A DNA stretch of 64,000 nt from Prevotella sp. (GTDB lineage: Bacteria; Bacteroidota; Bacteroidia; Bacteroidales; Bacteroidaceae), in the NCBI GenBank assembly GCA_017400455.1, contig JAFPTC010000018.1, positions 1 through 64,000 on the forward strand, given 5' to 3'. The first letter of the stretch is position 1; each line of letters begins with the position of its first letter. Below, piece by piece: positions 43,101-51,265 of the stretch. The translations under genes were made by a program, and so were the position numbers. Under the pieces are notes generated by a model, which saw only the letters and a list, made by a program, of their open reading frames with translations, ran no database searches and was not told the DNA's origin.

Positions 43101-43180
43101 GCCACCTTGTGATGGGTATCGACGGAAACATCTATCCGCGTCCGCTCGTCATCATGGTTGGCCTGAACCTGAACTTCTAA
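40112..43180 (+). CDS. susC: SusC-like TonB-dependent outer-membrane transporter
   Basis: 1022 residues. Signal peptide MLSLLLGLFLSVGAFAQ is preceded by a short N-region (starts ATG 40112 or 40115). A carboxypeptidase-regulatory-like domain (TVKGHVKDATGEPIIGATIR) leads to the SusC linker VVVIGYGVAKKNDLTGSV, the plug (MQGKIAGVSVTSTSGQPGDG, SATAIYGSRGSNGVIIITTK) and the barrel, ending in GLNLNF with terminal Phe. With SusD it imports oligosaccharides, here presumably maltodextrins because of the amylase and SusE/F-like neighbours. First gene of the susC-susD-susE-susF-ompA run; susD follows after 35 bp. Confidence 0.96.
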   Translation: MMKQVNMQFPLRMLSLLLGLFLSVGAFAQQITVKGHVKDATGEPIIGATIRIAGTQSGVVSDFDGNFQLQANQGQMLNVTYVGYQAANVAAAPNVVVTLQDDATVLGDVVVIGYGVAKKNDLTGSVTAIKPDEKNHGLITNAQDMMQGKIAGVSVTSTSGQPGDGATIRIRGGSSFNKSGNDPLIVIDGLAMDNQNVKGLSNPLSMVNPNDIESFTVLKDASATAIYGSRGSNGVIIITTKKGRKDMAPKVSYNGNVSYSVKKKSLDVLDGDEYRSLVREMYGENSGRYALLGNANTDWQDEIFTPAVSSDHNITVQGGWKNLPYRISAGYTDQNGILKTSNFQRTTASINLNPSLLDDHLKFNINGKFMYAHNRYADAGAIGNAVSFDPTQPVRSNDPQFAKFNTYWQWTQSSTVDAAWPYSKIALAQANPVSQLNADNNRSHSYDYMGNVEADYQIHGFEDLRLHMNFSGDWANGTQRRDIEPWGAQTMDGSPIFYYGYHSKDYEKKFNLNYSAYLQYYKDFAKTQHFDIMGGYEWRHEKYWGDFNKYGLYPTTNATNPGEKYNEQNSEWKSEHYLVSFFGRMNYIAFDRYMITATLRADGSSRFRKGNKWGYFPSVALGWKINEEAFLKNAKALSELKLRLGWGQTGQQEGIGDYSYIASYQQPTSTQALYPAVGDGYQYIPLGYNEDLKWETTTTYNAGLDFGFFNNRISGSIDVYHRKTTDMLMTAPVAAMSNFGNTIMTNVGSMKNTGFEASLTVRPVQTRDWQWEVTANATYNKNEVSELAGDGQPIEYGDVGLGTGNYALCYQEGQPAASFWVFQQVYDANGKPIQGVVVDRNSDGKIDRNDRYYYKSAIAPWLFGLSSRVQYKNWDLGFGLRASLHNYVFNQLKMGSRSLEFIGTGTGYMSNTKPYAYEVNYRNGDKVYDALTDYFVENASFLKCDNITLGYSFDNLFKGGKYNGINGRIYASASNVFTITNYKGLDPEVITPNSDASHLVMGIDGNIYPRPLVIMVGLNLNF

Positions 43181-43215
43181 GGATTAAACATTGAACATTA
43201 TTATCAATAACGATT

Positions 43216-44871
43216 ATGAATTTGTCATTTATTAAAAACATACTGCCCGCCGCTGCCATGGTGCTGTCAATGGGCTTGAGCTCCTGCACGGGCGACCTTG
43301 ACGTTGACGTCATCGACCCCCGCAAGGACACCAATGTCGATGCCCAGAAGCTCTTTAACAAGTGCTACGCCGAATTCGTGCTCGAAGGCTATGCTCCCGG
43401 TGAATCGGAGCTTGATCTGGGCGATGCCGGCCTCTCCGTGTGCTACCGTCTGCTGTGGAACGCCAACGAGCTGACCACCGACGAGGCCATCTGCGGATGG
43501 ACCGACAAGGGCATTGCCGAGTACGACTACAACACCTTTACTCCCGCCAACGACTGCCTCTACGGTCTGTTCTGGCGTCTCAGCTTTGGTGCCAGCATCT
43601 GCAACCAGTACCTGAAGGAATGTGCCGACCACGATGCCACGATGACGGCCGAGGTTCACTTCCTCCGTGCACTTTACTACTACTTCCTGCTCGACAACTA
43701 CGGCAACCCCGCTTTCTCTGAGACCGTGGGTGAAACGCCGCGTCAGATTCAGAGCGCCGACCTCTTTGCCTGGATCGTGAAAGAGCTGGAGGACAACATG
43801 GACCAGATGCTGCCTGCCTCGGTGCGCAAGAAGGGCGATGCCAACTACGGCCGTGCCGACCAGAGCGCTGCCTGGATGCTGCTGGCACGCCTCTACCTGA
43901 ATGCCGAGAAGTACACTGGCAAGGCTGAATGGGAAAAGGCCAAGACCTATGCCGAGAAGGTTATCAACGAGTCGGGACGCTCCATCTGGATGGGCGACAA
44001 CACCACGACCCACAAGAGTGCCAACGGCCAGTGGTCGGCCTACCAGATGCTGTTCATGGCCGACAACGACCAGAGCGGCGCTTACAACGAAAGCATTTTT
44101 GCCTTCATCCTCGACGGTGCCACCACAGCTTCATGGGGTGCTTCCACATTCCTCTTCGCTGCTAGCTGGGACAGCTTCATGCGTGATGACTACCCGCAGA
44201 TGACCGACCAGGCATGGGGCGGCAACCGCACCCGCGTGGACCTGATAGAGAAGTTCCTGAGCACGGCCACCCTCGACGGTCTGCCCGACTGGAAGACGGC
44301 AACCATCGTTGACGCTGCCCGCGACGACCGCGCCCTGTTCTACGGCGACAATGCCAAGGGCGACGGCGGCGTGAAGGACCGCAAGTACACCAACGACGAC
44401 CTGGCCACCTTCCAGGACGGCCTGGCCACCACGAAGTACACCAGCCAGCGCAGCGACGGCGGCAACGTGTCGAACGGTACTCACAACGACAACGACATTA
44501 TGCTGATGCGCCTTGCAGAGGCCTACCTTATCTATGCCGAGGCTGAAGCCCGTGCTGCCGGTTCTAACACCACGCTCACTCAGGGAACGAAGTACATCAA
44601 CGACCTGCGTACCCGTGCCAACAATCCCGACCAGCACACCACTTACACGCTGCGTGAAATTCTCGATGAGCGTGCCCGTGAGCTCTACTTCGAAGGCGTT
44701 CGCCGCACCGACCTCATCCGCTATGGCTACTTTGGCGGCAGCTCGTACACCTGGCAGTGGAAGGGCGGCGTGCAGGAAGGCGGCAAGTTCGGAGCCTACC
44801 GTAACATCTTCCCCATTCCGCAGACGGAGCTTGCAACCAACAAGAACCTGACGCAGAATCCTGGTTACTAA
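43216..44871 (+). CDS. susD: SusD-like surface glycan-binding lipoprotein
   Basis: 551 residues. Lipoprotein signal NILPAAAMVLSMGLSSC with Cys anchor. RagB/SusD features include the TPR-like helices around FLRALYYYFLLDNYGNPAF, NYGRADQSAAWMLLARLYLN and the C-terminal LREILDERARELYFEGVRRT with IFPIPQTELATNKNLTQNPGY at the end. It forms the lid of the SusC pore on the cell surface and binds the oligosaccharide. Directly followed by two further surface lipoproteins, as in starch utilisation loci. Confidence 0.96.
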   Translation: MNLSFIKNILPAAAMVLSMGLSSCTGDLDVDVIDPRKDTNVDAQKLFNKCYAEFVLEGYAPGESELDLGDAGLSVCYRLLWNANELTTDEAICGWTDKGIAEYDYNTFTPANDCLYGLFWRLSFGASICNQYLKECADHDATMTAEVHFLRALYYYFLLDNYGNPAFSETVGETPRQIQSADLFAWIVKELEDNMDQMLPASVRKKGDANYGRADQSAAWMLLARLYLNAEKYTGKAEWEKAKTYAEKVINESGRSIWMGDNTTTHKSANGQWSAYQMLFMADNDQSGAYNESIFAFILDGATTASWGASTFLFAASWDSFMRDDYPQMTDQAWGGNRTRVDLIEKFLSTATLDGLPDWKTATIVDAARDDRALFYGDNAKGDGGVKDRKYTNDDLATFQDGLATTKYTSQRSDGGNVSNGTHNDNDIMLMRLAEAYLIYAEAEARAAGSNTTLTQGTKYINDLRTRANNPDQHTTYTLREILDERARELYFEGVRRTDLIRYGYFGGSSYTWQWKGGVQEGGKFGAYRNIFPIPQTELATNKNLTQNPGY

Positions 44872-44898
44872 GATAATGGAAACAGAATTAAAGAGAAA

Positions 44899-45819
44899 AT
44901 GACTATGAAAAAGATATTTTCATTTGCACTGATGCTGCTGGGGGGCATGGCTGCTCTGACGTCTTGCGACTCTGACATCGACTCCAACCCTACCATCAAG
45001 GCACCCACCACGTTCACCATCAACGCATCGCCCCTGGCCGAACAGTACATACAGCTGGCTGCGGGCAACAATGTAAACCTTACCTGGTCGCAGCCCGACT
45101 ATGGCTACAATGCCTATGCCACTTACAAGGTGCAGGTGGGCCTGGTCGACGGCAATGGTGCTGTTACATGGAACACCAAAGACGGTGCTCCCAAGTTCCT
45201 CACCACTCCCTACTATGAGTGCAATGCCAACATCAGCGGTGAAGAGATTTCCGAGGCTCTTTGCGAGCTCGACGGTTTCAAGTATGCTGAGGACTACGTA
45301 GACCAGGGCTTCCGCGAGGTGGCACTGCGCATCTACTCGTCTATCAACACCTCGATGAACGCCGAGGTTGAAGGCACGGGCATCATGTCTGAGAACTATG
45401 TCACCTTCAAGCACATGGCTGCCTACAATGCCATCAAGAGCCCGGCCTACATCTATCTGGTGGGCAACTGCACCGACTGGAACACGCCTAATGCCGGCAA
45501 TGCCGACTTCTATTCTACCTGGCGCCTGTTCGAGAAGGACGACGAGATTGGCAGCAACGTGTTCTATGGCACCTTCGACCTGCCTGCCGGCGACCTGCAG
45601 TTCCGCTTCTACAAGGCTCTCACCGGCTGGGACGACGACTCTATGGGTCCGCAGGAGGCTGACAGCGGCGTGGACAGCGAGTTCACCAACAACACCTTCG
45701 AAGGCACTATCCTCACGGGCAAGAAGAAGGGCACCTGGCTGTTCTCTGGCTTTGCCGGCGGCACCGTGTCGATGGTGGTCGACCTGAACCAGGGCACTGT
45801 TAAGTTCGTTATCAATTAG
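44899..45819 (+). CDS. SusE-like surface lipoprotein
   Basis: 306 residues; the ATG at 44899 or 44905 starts the lipoprotein signal KKIFSFALMLLGGMAALTSC. An N-terminal SusE-type Ig-like domain (APTTFTINASPLAEQYIQLA, VNLTWSQPDYGY) is followed by one C-terminal starch-binding-like domain with YIYLVGNCTDWNTPN and FRFYKALTGWDDD. SusE of Bacteroides thetaiotaomicron has two such C-terminal domains, so this one is shorter. It should help hold starch at the surface. Position after susD supports the assignment. Confidence 0.85.
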   Translation: MTMKKIFSFALMLLGGMAALTSCDSDIDSNPTIKAPTTFTINASPLAEQYIQLAAGNNVNLTWSQPDYGYNAYATYKVQVGLVDGNGAVTWNTKDGAPKFLTTPYYECNANISGEEISEALCELDGFKYAEDYVDQGFREVALRIYSSINTSMNAEVEGTGIMSENYVTFKHMAAYNAIKSPAYIYLVGNCTDWNTPNAGNADFYSTWRLFEKDDEIGSNVFYGTFDLPAGDLQFRFYKALTGWDDDSMGPQEADSGVDSEFTNNTFEGTILTGKKKGTWLFSGFAGGTVSMVVDLNQGTVKFVIN

Positions 45820-45848
45820 TCTAATTGTAAATAATATCGCAAGAAATT

Positions 45849-47714
45849 ATGAAAAAGCTTAGTTTATATATGATGACTCTGCTGAGCTTTGGCTTGGCAT
45901 CCTGCGACGAGGGCGACTACGACCCCGAAGTGGGCCCGCAGAGCTACTCTGCCGAGAGTCCTGTGAACGTTAGCCAGGTGAGCATGGAGAGCAACGTGTC
46001 GGAAATCAACATTGCCGACTACTACGACGCCGCCACCGAGGCTGAGAAACCCATCACCATTGGCACTGTGAGCGTGGCAGAAGGCGCACTGCCTGCCAAC
46101 ACCACGCTGAAGGCTGAAATAGAGATTTCAAACACCCCCGACTTTGCCAAGTCGGCCATCGTGCAGGCCAACAGCCTCACTGATACCAACATCATTACCA
46201 TTCAGCCCAGCGAACTGGAGAATGCCTACTTCGAGCAGATATCCAAGAACCCGGCCACCACGCAGCTCTATTATCGCACCATCCTCTACACCGTGACGGG
46301 CGACGATGCTGCTGCACGCATTGGCAAGCCCGGTCAGGACTACTTTGCACAGGGCGTTATTACGCTCACCCCGCTGAACAAGGTGACCATTGCCCCGGCC
46401 TACTACATTGTGGGCGGACCTAACGACTGGAACGACGCTCCGAAGAAGCAGATTAAGTTCAACCACAGCGACGAGGACGTGTATGTAGACCCCGTCTTTA
46501 CCGTGATCTTCGATGCTGCTGCCGAGGGTGACACCTGGTTTGCCATTGGCGATGACGAGGCCTGCGAAGCTGTTGGCGAAGGCGTGTGGAACAAACTCTA
46601 CGGCATTGTGGGAGGCGACAACGAGGCCACCAGTGGCCAGCTGGACCGCCGCTACAACCTGGGTGGCGACAACTCGTTCTGCGTCAAGGCCGGTGCCAAG
46701 AAGATCAAGGTTACCATCGACATGATGGAGTGCACCTTCACCGTGGAGACCATCAACATTGCCGATGCCTACTATCTCATCGGCGGTCCTGGTGAGTGGA
46801 GCGCCGAGTCGGCCATGACCATGCAGTTCTCTCACTCTGACAAGAGCGTCTTCGACGATCCCGTCTTCACTTATATGTTCGACGGCACTGGCAGCGACAT
46901 GTGGTTTGCCTTTGGCGACAAAGACGCCATCGACGCCGTGGCTGCCGGCGACTGGACACAGCTCTATGGCACCACCGGCGAGAGCCAGGACCTCAGCGGC
47001 ACCTTCAACCGCCGTTCGGCACTGGGTGGCGACCACTCCTTCAATGTCGACGGTCAGGCCAAGCACTACCGTGTTACTATTAACATGCTCGAGATGACCT
47101 ATGAGATTACGCCGCTCAACTTCGAGCCGTTCATCTTCTTCATTGGTGCTACCGACGGCTGGGCCAATGCCGAGCAGCGCCTGGCACTCACCGACGAGTC
47201 TGCCGGCATCTACACGGGCTTCATCTACTGCGCCGACCCCAACGGCTGGGGCAATGAGTTCAAGTTCCAGAAGGAAGCTGGCAACTGGGACACCGAGATT
47301 AACAGCGGCCACTTCAACGGCGGCATTACCGGCGACTTTGGCCTGACCGACGGCAACACCAACATTGCTGCCAAGGCTGGCGAGGGCGTCTACTACGTGA
47401 CGCTCGACATGGGCACCATGACCCTCAACGCCGTCAAGGTTGAGAAGATGGGTCTCATTGGCGACTTCAACGGCTGGGGTGGCGACACCGAGATGACCTG
47501 GAACGCCACTGACTATTGCTTCGAGGCTACCGGCGCAGGCGTAACAGCTTCTGGATGGAAGTTCCGCGTCAACGCCGACTGGGCCATCAACCTGGGTGGC
47601 GACACCCTCGACGACCTGGTGGCCAACGGCAGCAATATTGCCGTGGCTGGCAACACCGTGAAACTCTATCCCACTCGTAAGACTTCCGACAAGATTTATT
47701 GCACCGTAGAGTAA
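45849..47714 (+). CDS. SusF-like multi-domain starch-binding lipoprotein
   Basis: 621 residues, lipoprotein signal KKLSLYMMTLLSFGLASC. An N-terminal SusE/F domain (about 25-175) is followed by four consecutive carbohydrate-binding-like repeats: PAYYIVGGPNDWNDAPKKQ (about 180), DAYYLIGGPGEWSAESAM (about 300), PFIFFIGATDGWANAEQR (about 425) and MGLIGDFNGWGGDTEM (about 530). The first two are close to each other in sequence, suggesting a recent duplication. SusF of B. thetaiotaomicron has three binding sites. It sits 29 bp after the SusE-like gene. Confidence 0.87.
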   Translation: MKKLSLYMMTLLSFGLASCDEGDYDPEVGPQSYSAESPVNVSQVSMESNVSEINIADYYDAATEAEKPITIGTVSVAEGALPANTTLKAEIEISNTPDFAKSAIVQANSLTDTNIITIQPSELENAYFEQISKNPATTQLYYRTILYTVTGDDAAARIGKPGQDYFAQGVITLTPLNKVTIAPAYYIVGGPNDWNDAPKKQIKFNHSDEDVYVDPVFTVIFDAAAEGDTWFAIGDDEACEAVGEGVWNKLYGIVGGDNEATSGQLDRRYNLGGDNSFCVKAGAKKIKVTIDMMECTFTVETINIADAYYLIGGPGEWSAESAMTMQFSHSDKSVFDDPVFTYMFDGTGSDMWFAFGDKDAIDAVAAGDWTQLYGTTGESQDLSGTFNRRSALGGDHSFNVDGQAKHYRVTINMLEMTYEITPLNFEPFIFFIGATDGWANAEQRLALTDESAGIYTGFIYCADPNGWGNEFKFQKEAGNWDTEINSGHFNGGITGDFGLTDGNTNIAAKAGEGVYYVTLDMGTMTLNAVKVEKMGLIGDFNGWGGDTEMTWNATDYCFEATGAGVTASGWKFRVNADWAINLGGDTLDDLVANGSNIAVAGNTVKLYPTRKTSDKIYCTVE

Positions 47715-47735
47715 ACCTTTTAAGTAACAACGATT

Positions 47736-48896
47736 ATGAAGAAACTTTCTATGATAACAGCCGCAGTGGCACTCCTTCTGGGAGTGTCCACCGCAGCACA
47801 GGCTCAGACCGTGGAGGACCAGTATCCCTACAACTTCGTCACTCTGCAAGGCGGCGTGCAAGGCACGTTCACCAACTACGACTTCACCAAGCTGCTCACC
47901 CCGCAGGTGGCCCTCTCGGCTGGTCGCTATTTCAACTCCAAGGTGGGCGCCCGCCTGCACCTCCAGGGCTGGCAGGGCAAGGCAGCCATCAGCGACACCT
48001 ACAAGTTCAACGCCATCACCGGCGACATTGACCTGCTGATGAACATGACCAACATCATCTGCCCCAACCGTGCTTCCGATAAGTTCGACTGGGTGCTGCT
48101 GGCTGGCTTCGGCGTCAACTACGGCTGGGACTTCGACGAGTTCAACGCCATGAACAATGCACTGGCCATGAACCCCAACCCCTATCTCTGCGGCAGCAAG
48201 CACAGCACCTACAACACGCGCCTGGGCACGCAGCTGAACTTCAACCTCAGCGACAACTTCGCACTCGGACTTGAAATCGACGGCAACATGAAGAACGACG
48301 AGTTCAACCTGAAGCGCAACTACAACCCCGACTTCCAGGTGCAGGCCCTCATCGGACTGACCTACAAGTTCGGCAAGCCCGCCAAGAAGCGCGAGGTGAC
48401 CGAGACCTACTACGTGGACGAGCCCTACACTGAGAACGTGAAGAAGCAGCGTCCCGTTGAGACCGTCGAGGTGTCGAAGATGGAGAAGGTGGTCTACTAC
48501 CAGATTAACATCAGCGACGTAGCCCAGGGTCAGGGCGTCGATGCCGCCGTGAAGGAGGCCGCCGACCTGATCAAGACTGATCCCAACGCCAAGATCTTCG
48601 TCACTGGCTATGCCGACGTGCAGACGGGTAATCCCGAAATCAACCTCCGTCTCTCGAAGGAGCGCGCCGAGGGTGTGGCCAACAAGCTCATCAACGACCA
48701 TGGCATCAACGCTGCCAACATCACCGTTGACTGGAAGGGCGACACCGTGCAGCCTTTCGCTGAGAACGACAAGAACCGCTGCGTCATCATCAAGGGTGAA
48801 GGCAAGTTCAAGGTGACCAAGTACGAACAGTACGAGGAGCAGGTCCAGAAGACCCGCCAGGTGGAGAAGACCCGCATCGTCACGGTAGAGAAATAA
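47736..48896 (+). CDS. OmpA-family outer-membrane protein within the starch locus
   Basis: 386 residues, signal peptide MKKLSMITAAVALLLGVSTAAQA. The N-terminal half is a beta-barrel-like domain (about 25-215). A linker rich in Glu, Thr and Lys (REVTETYYVDEPYTENVKKQ) connects to an OmpA peptidoglycan-binding domain with TGYADVQTGNPEINLRLSKE and AEGVANKLINDHGINA. The C-terminus is a charged helix (YEEQVQKTRQVEKTR). It begins 21 bp after the SusF-like gene and is followed by a terminator, so it is part of the susCDEF transcript. OmpA proteins usually anchor the outer membrane to the cell wall; a link to starch complexes is an inference. Confidence 0.9.
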   Translation: MKKLSMITAAVALLLGVSTAAQAQTVEDQYPYNFVTLQGGVQGTFTNYDFTKLLTPQVALSAGRYFNSKVGARLHLQGWQGKAAISDTYKFNAITGDIDLLMNMTNIICPNRASDKFDWVLLAGFGVNYGWDFDEFNAMNNALAMNPNPYLCGSKHSTYNTRLGTQLNFNLSDNFALGLEIDGNMKNDEFNLKRNYNPDFQVQALIGLTYKFGKPAKKREVTETYYVDEPYTENVKKQRPVETVEVSKMEKVVYYQINISDVAQGQGVDAAVKEAADLIKTDPNAKIFVTGYADVQTGNPEINLRLSKERAEGVANKLINDHGINAANITVDWKGDTVQPFAENDKNRCVIIKGEGKFKVTKYEQYEEQVQKTRQVEKTRIVTVEK

Positions 48897-48914
48897 CCCT
48901 GCTGACAGTTGGCA

Positions 48915-48932
48915 GATGCAAACGTTTGCATC
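48915..48932. promoter_or_regulatory. LacI-type operator of the amylase gene
   Basis: GATGCAAACGTTTGCATC, a perfect 18-bp palindrome centred at 48923.5. It lies upstream of the ompA terminator and 62.5 bp before the amylase -7 box. Confidence 0.85.
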
Positions 48933-48951
48933 ATGCAACATGCATATTTAG

Positions 48952-48983
48952 AGCTGCTTGGCCACGAGCCAAGCAGCTTTTTT
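48952..48983 (+). terminator. Rho-independent terminator of the sus operon
   Basis: AGCTGCTTGGC (48952-48962) and GCCAAGCAGCT (48968-48978) form a perfect 11-bp stem with loop CACGA, followed by TTTTTT. It separates the ompA transcript from the amylase promoter. Confidence 0.9.
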
Positions 48984-48985
48984 CT

Positions 48986-48993
48986 TAACTTTG
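48986..48993 (+). promoter_or_regulatory. -7 box of the amylase gene
   Basis: TAACTTTG. A TTG at 48958-48960 is 25 bp upstream, longer than the usual spacer, so the basal promoter is probably weak and activator-dependent. Confidence 0.65.
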
Positions 48994-49016
48994 CACCAAC
49001 ATAAAACCTAACAGCA

Positions 49017-51038
49017 ATGAAACGAGCATTATTGAGTTTATCATTTATCATTTTTTATTTATCATTTAGCAGCGTAGCTGCGCAGTCGCAGGGCTGGCCT
49101 TCGCAATATGGCGGTGTGATGCTGCAAGGCTTCTATTGGGACAGCTATGACGACTCGCAGTGGACGGCCCTTATGGCCCAGACCGAGCGGCTGAAGGGCA
49201 CCTTCGACCTGGTTTGGCTGCCCCAAAGCGGCTATTGTGGCGGCCAGTCAATGGGCTACGACGACCTCTACTGGTTCCCTGGCCACTACGACAGCTCCTT
49301 CGGCACCGAGACGCAGCTGCGCCAGCTCATCAGCACCTTCAAGCAGAACGGCATCAAGACGCTGGCCGACGTGGTGGTCAACCACCGTCGGAGCCTCTCC
49401 ACATGGACCGACTTTCCCGCCGAGACCTACAAGGGCGTGACCTACCAGCTGACCTATAACGACATCTGCGCCGACGACGAGGCCGCCCGCAATGGCCATC
49501 AGGTGGGCCCCAACAAGGACACCGGCGAGGGATGGGACGGCATGCGCGACCTGGACCACAAGAGCCAGAACGTGCAGACAAGCGTGAAGGCCTATCTGGG
49601 CATGCTCCTTGACGACATGGGCTATGCCGGTTTCCGCTACGACATGGTGAAGGGCTACTCGCCCGAGTACACCGCCATGTACAATGCTTCGTCGCGTCCC
49701 GAGTTCAGCGTGGGCGAGTGCTGGGACGGCACCAGCACCATCCGCAACTGGATCGACCGCACCAAGGGCAGCGACGGCCAGCCTCAGAGCGCCGCCTTCG
49801 ACTTCCAGTTCCGCTACACCGTGCGCAACGCCATGAACAATGCCGGCAGCTACAACCGCCTGAGCCAGCAGAACGACGGCAACTGGCCCCTGGTGAGTAG
49901 CAACTATGAGAGTGGCAAATATCGCCGCTGGGCCGTGACCTTTGTCGAGAACCACGACACCGAGCGCCGCTCGAACGCCGCCCAGGACCCCCTGAAGCGC
50001 GACACGCTGGCCGCCAACGCCTATCTGCTGGCCATGCCCGGCACGCCCTGCGTCTTCTATAAGCACTGGCTCAGCTATCCCTCGCAAATCAAGGCCATGG
50101 CCGCCGCCCGCAAATATGCCGGCATCAACAACGAGAGCAGCTACAGCAACTTCCGCAGCGCCACTAACTACTATGCCAACGTCATCAAGACCGACGGGCA
50201 GAACCGCCTGCTCGTGGTCGTGGGCGACGTCAGCGCCAACGAGGCCAACGTGAACAGCCAGCAGTGGGCCAAAATACTGGAAGGCTATCACTATGCCTAC
50301 TACCTGCCCACCTCGCTGGAAACGGTCTACGCCGACCTGCCCAGTGGCACCTACGAGGGCGAGCAGCAGGTGCGCATCAGCACCGTAAGCGCCCATGAGA
50401 ATGCCCAGCTGACCTACACGCTCAACGGTGAGAAGAAGTACGACGTTGTCAGCGGCCACAAGGTGTTGAAGCTCGGCGTGGGTACCCACACGCTCAGCCT
50501 AAGCCTGATGTACAACGAAAAGGAAGTGGGCAATCCCATCGTGCTCACCTATGTCATCAAGGAGAAAGAGAGCGAGCAGCCTGCCGACATCCCGTCGTTC
50601 TGCACGGTGAACGAAGGCGAGATGTGCGCCTTCTTCGAGGCACCCGCCACCTGGACGCAGACCATCAAGTGCTGGGCATGGAACAACAGCGAGAATTTCA
50701 CTGGCGGCACATGGCCCGGCCAGGAGTGCACGCTGCTGGGAACGGCCGCCAACGGCAACAAGGTGTGGAAGTGGACCTACTCAGGCTCGCTGACCACCCG
50801 TCCCACCGGCATCATCTTCAACAACAACGGCTCGCCCCAGACGGCCGACCTTGACTTCGTGAACGGTGGCTACTACAACAAGGACGGCCAGAAGGGTGTC
50901 GTCACCGGCATCACCAACATTCGCGAGTCGGCCACGAAGCAAGCCCTTTACGACCTACAGGGCCGCCGCATAGGCCACGACATGCCGCTCAAGAAAGGCA
51001 TTTACATCAAGAACAACAAGAAGGTTCTCGTAAGATGA
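49017..51038 (+). CDS. Secreted GH13 alpha-amylase with C-terminal starch-binding and T9SS-like end
   Basis: 673 residues, signal peptide RALLSLSFIIFYLSFSSVAA. GH13 regions: I LADVVVNHR, II GFRYDMVKG with nucleophile Asp (about 208), III SVGECWDG with acid/base Glu (about 232), IV FVENHDTERR (about 312). After the barrel come a beta domain, an Ig-like segment, a CBM26-like starch-binding domain (about 530-620, with IKCWAWNNSENFTGGTWPG) and a C-terminal motif LYDLQGRRIG ... KKGIYIKNNKKVLVR typical of Prevotella type IX sorting ends. Thus it should be secreted to the surface by the T9SS whose PorU and PorV are also in this window. Controlled by its own operator-bearing promoter. Confidence 0.95.
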   Translation: MKRALLSLSFIIFYLSFSSVAAQSQGWPSQYGGVMLQGFYWDSYDDSQWTALMAQTERLKGTFDLVWLPQSGYCGGQSMGYDDLYWFPGHYDSSFGTETQLRQLISTFKQNGIKTLADVVVNHRRSLSTWTDFPAETYKGVTYQLTYNDICADDEAARNGHQVGPNKDTGEGWDGMRDLDHKSQNVQTSVKAYLGMLLDDMGYAGFRYDMVKGYSPEYTAMYNASSRPEFSVGECWDGTSTIRNWIDRTKGSDGQPQSAAFDFQFRYTVRNAMNNAGSYNRLSQQNDGNWPLVSSNYESGKYRRWAVTFVENHDTERRSNAAQDPLKRDTLAANAYLLAMPGTPCVFYKHWLSYPSQIKAMAAARKYAGINNESSYSNFRSATNYYANVIKTDGQNRLLVVVGDVSANEANVNSQQWAKILEGYHYAYYLPTSLETVYADLPSGTYEGEQQVRISTVSAHENAQLTYTLNGEKKYDVVSGHKVLKLGVGTHTLSLSLMYNEKEVGNPIVLTYVIKEKESEQPADIPSFCTVNEGEMCAFFEAPATWTQTIKCWAWNNSENFTGGTWPGQECTLLGTAANGNKVWKWTYSGSLTTRPTGIIFNNNGSPQTADLDFVNGGYYNKDGQKGVVTGITNIRESATKQALYDLQGRRIGHDMPLKKGIYIKNNKKVLVR

Positions 51039-51047
51039 CCTTATCTG

Positions 51048-51210
51048 AAAATGAATATTTATGCGGCGCAAAATGAATAAATATTCATTTTTCAGCATGA
51101 AAACGCCCCATTAGCACAGGAGGCCGAGTTTTGAAAAAATCTCACGTGAGATTTTTTCACGCGGCATTGAGATTTTTTCAAAACTCGGCCTCCCGTAAAA
51201 CTGTATAAAT
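51048..51210. repeat. Composite CACGTG palindrome element in convergent junction
   Basis: Left module: AAAATGAATATTTAT (51048-51062) inverted at 51077-51091. Main module: 26-base perfect inverted arms (51119-51144 and 51168-51193) enclosing the palindrome centred on CACGTG (51132-51159). Right tail AAAACTGTATAAATATACAT. The middle is almost identical to that near 16440. No gene lies in this 227-bp gap. Confidence 0.85.
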
Positions 51211-51265
51211 ATACATTTTTTCGCGGCAAGCCTTCCTTTACAAAAACAAGAGGCTTGCGCAAACC

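Noticed and set aside
46128..48941. Long minus-strand open frame (937 codons) opposite the SusF-like and OmpA genes
   Set aside because: Low-complexity Val/Leu/His-rich translation, no family, and fully opposite two well-supported genes; a GC-rich shadow frame.
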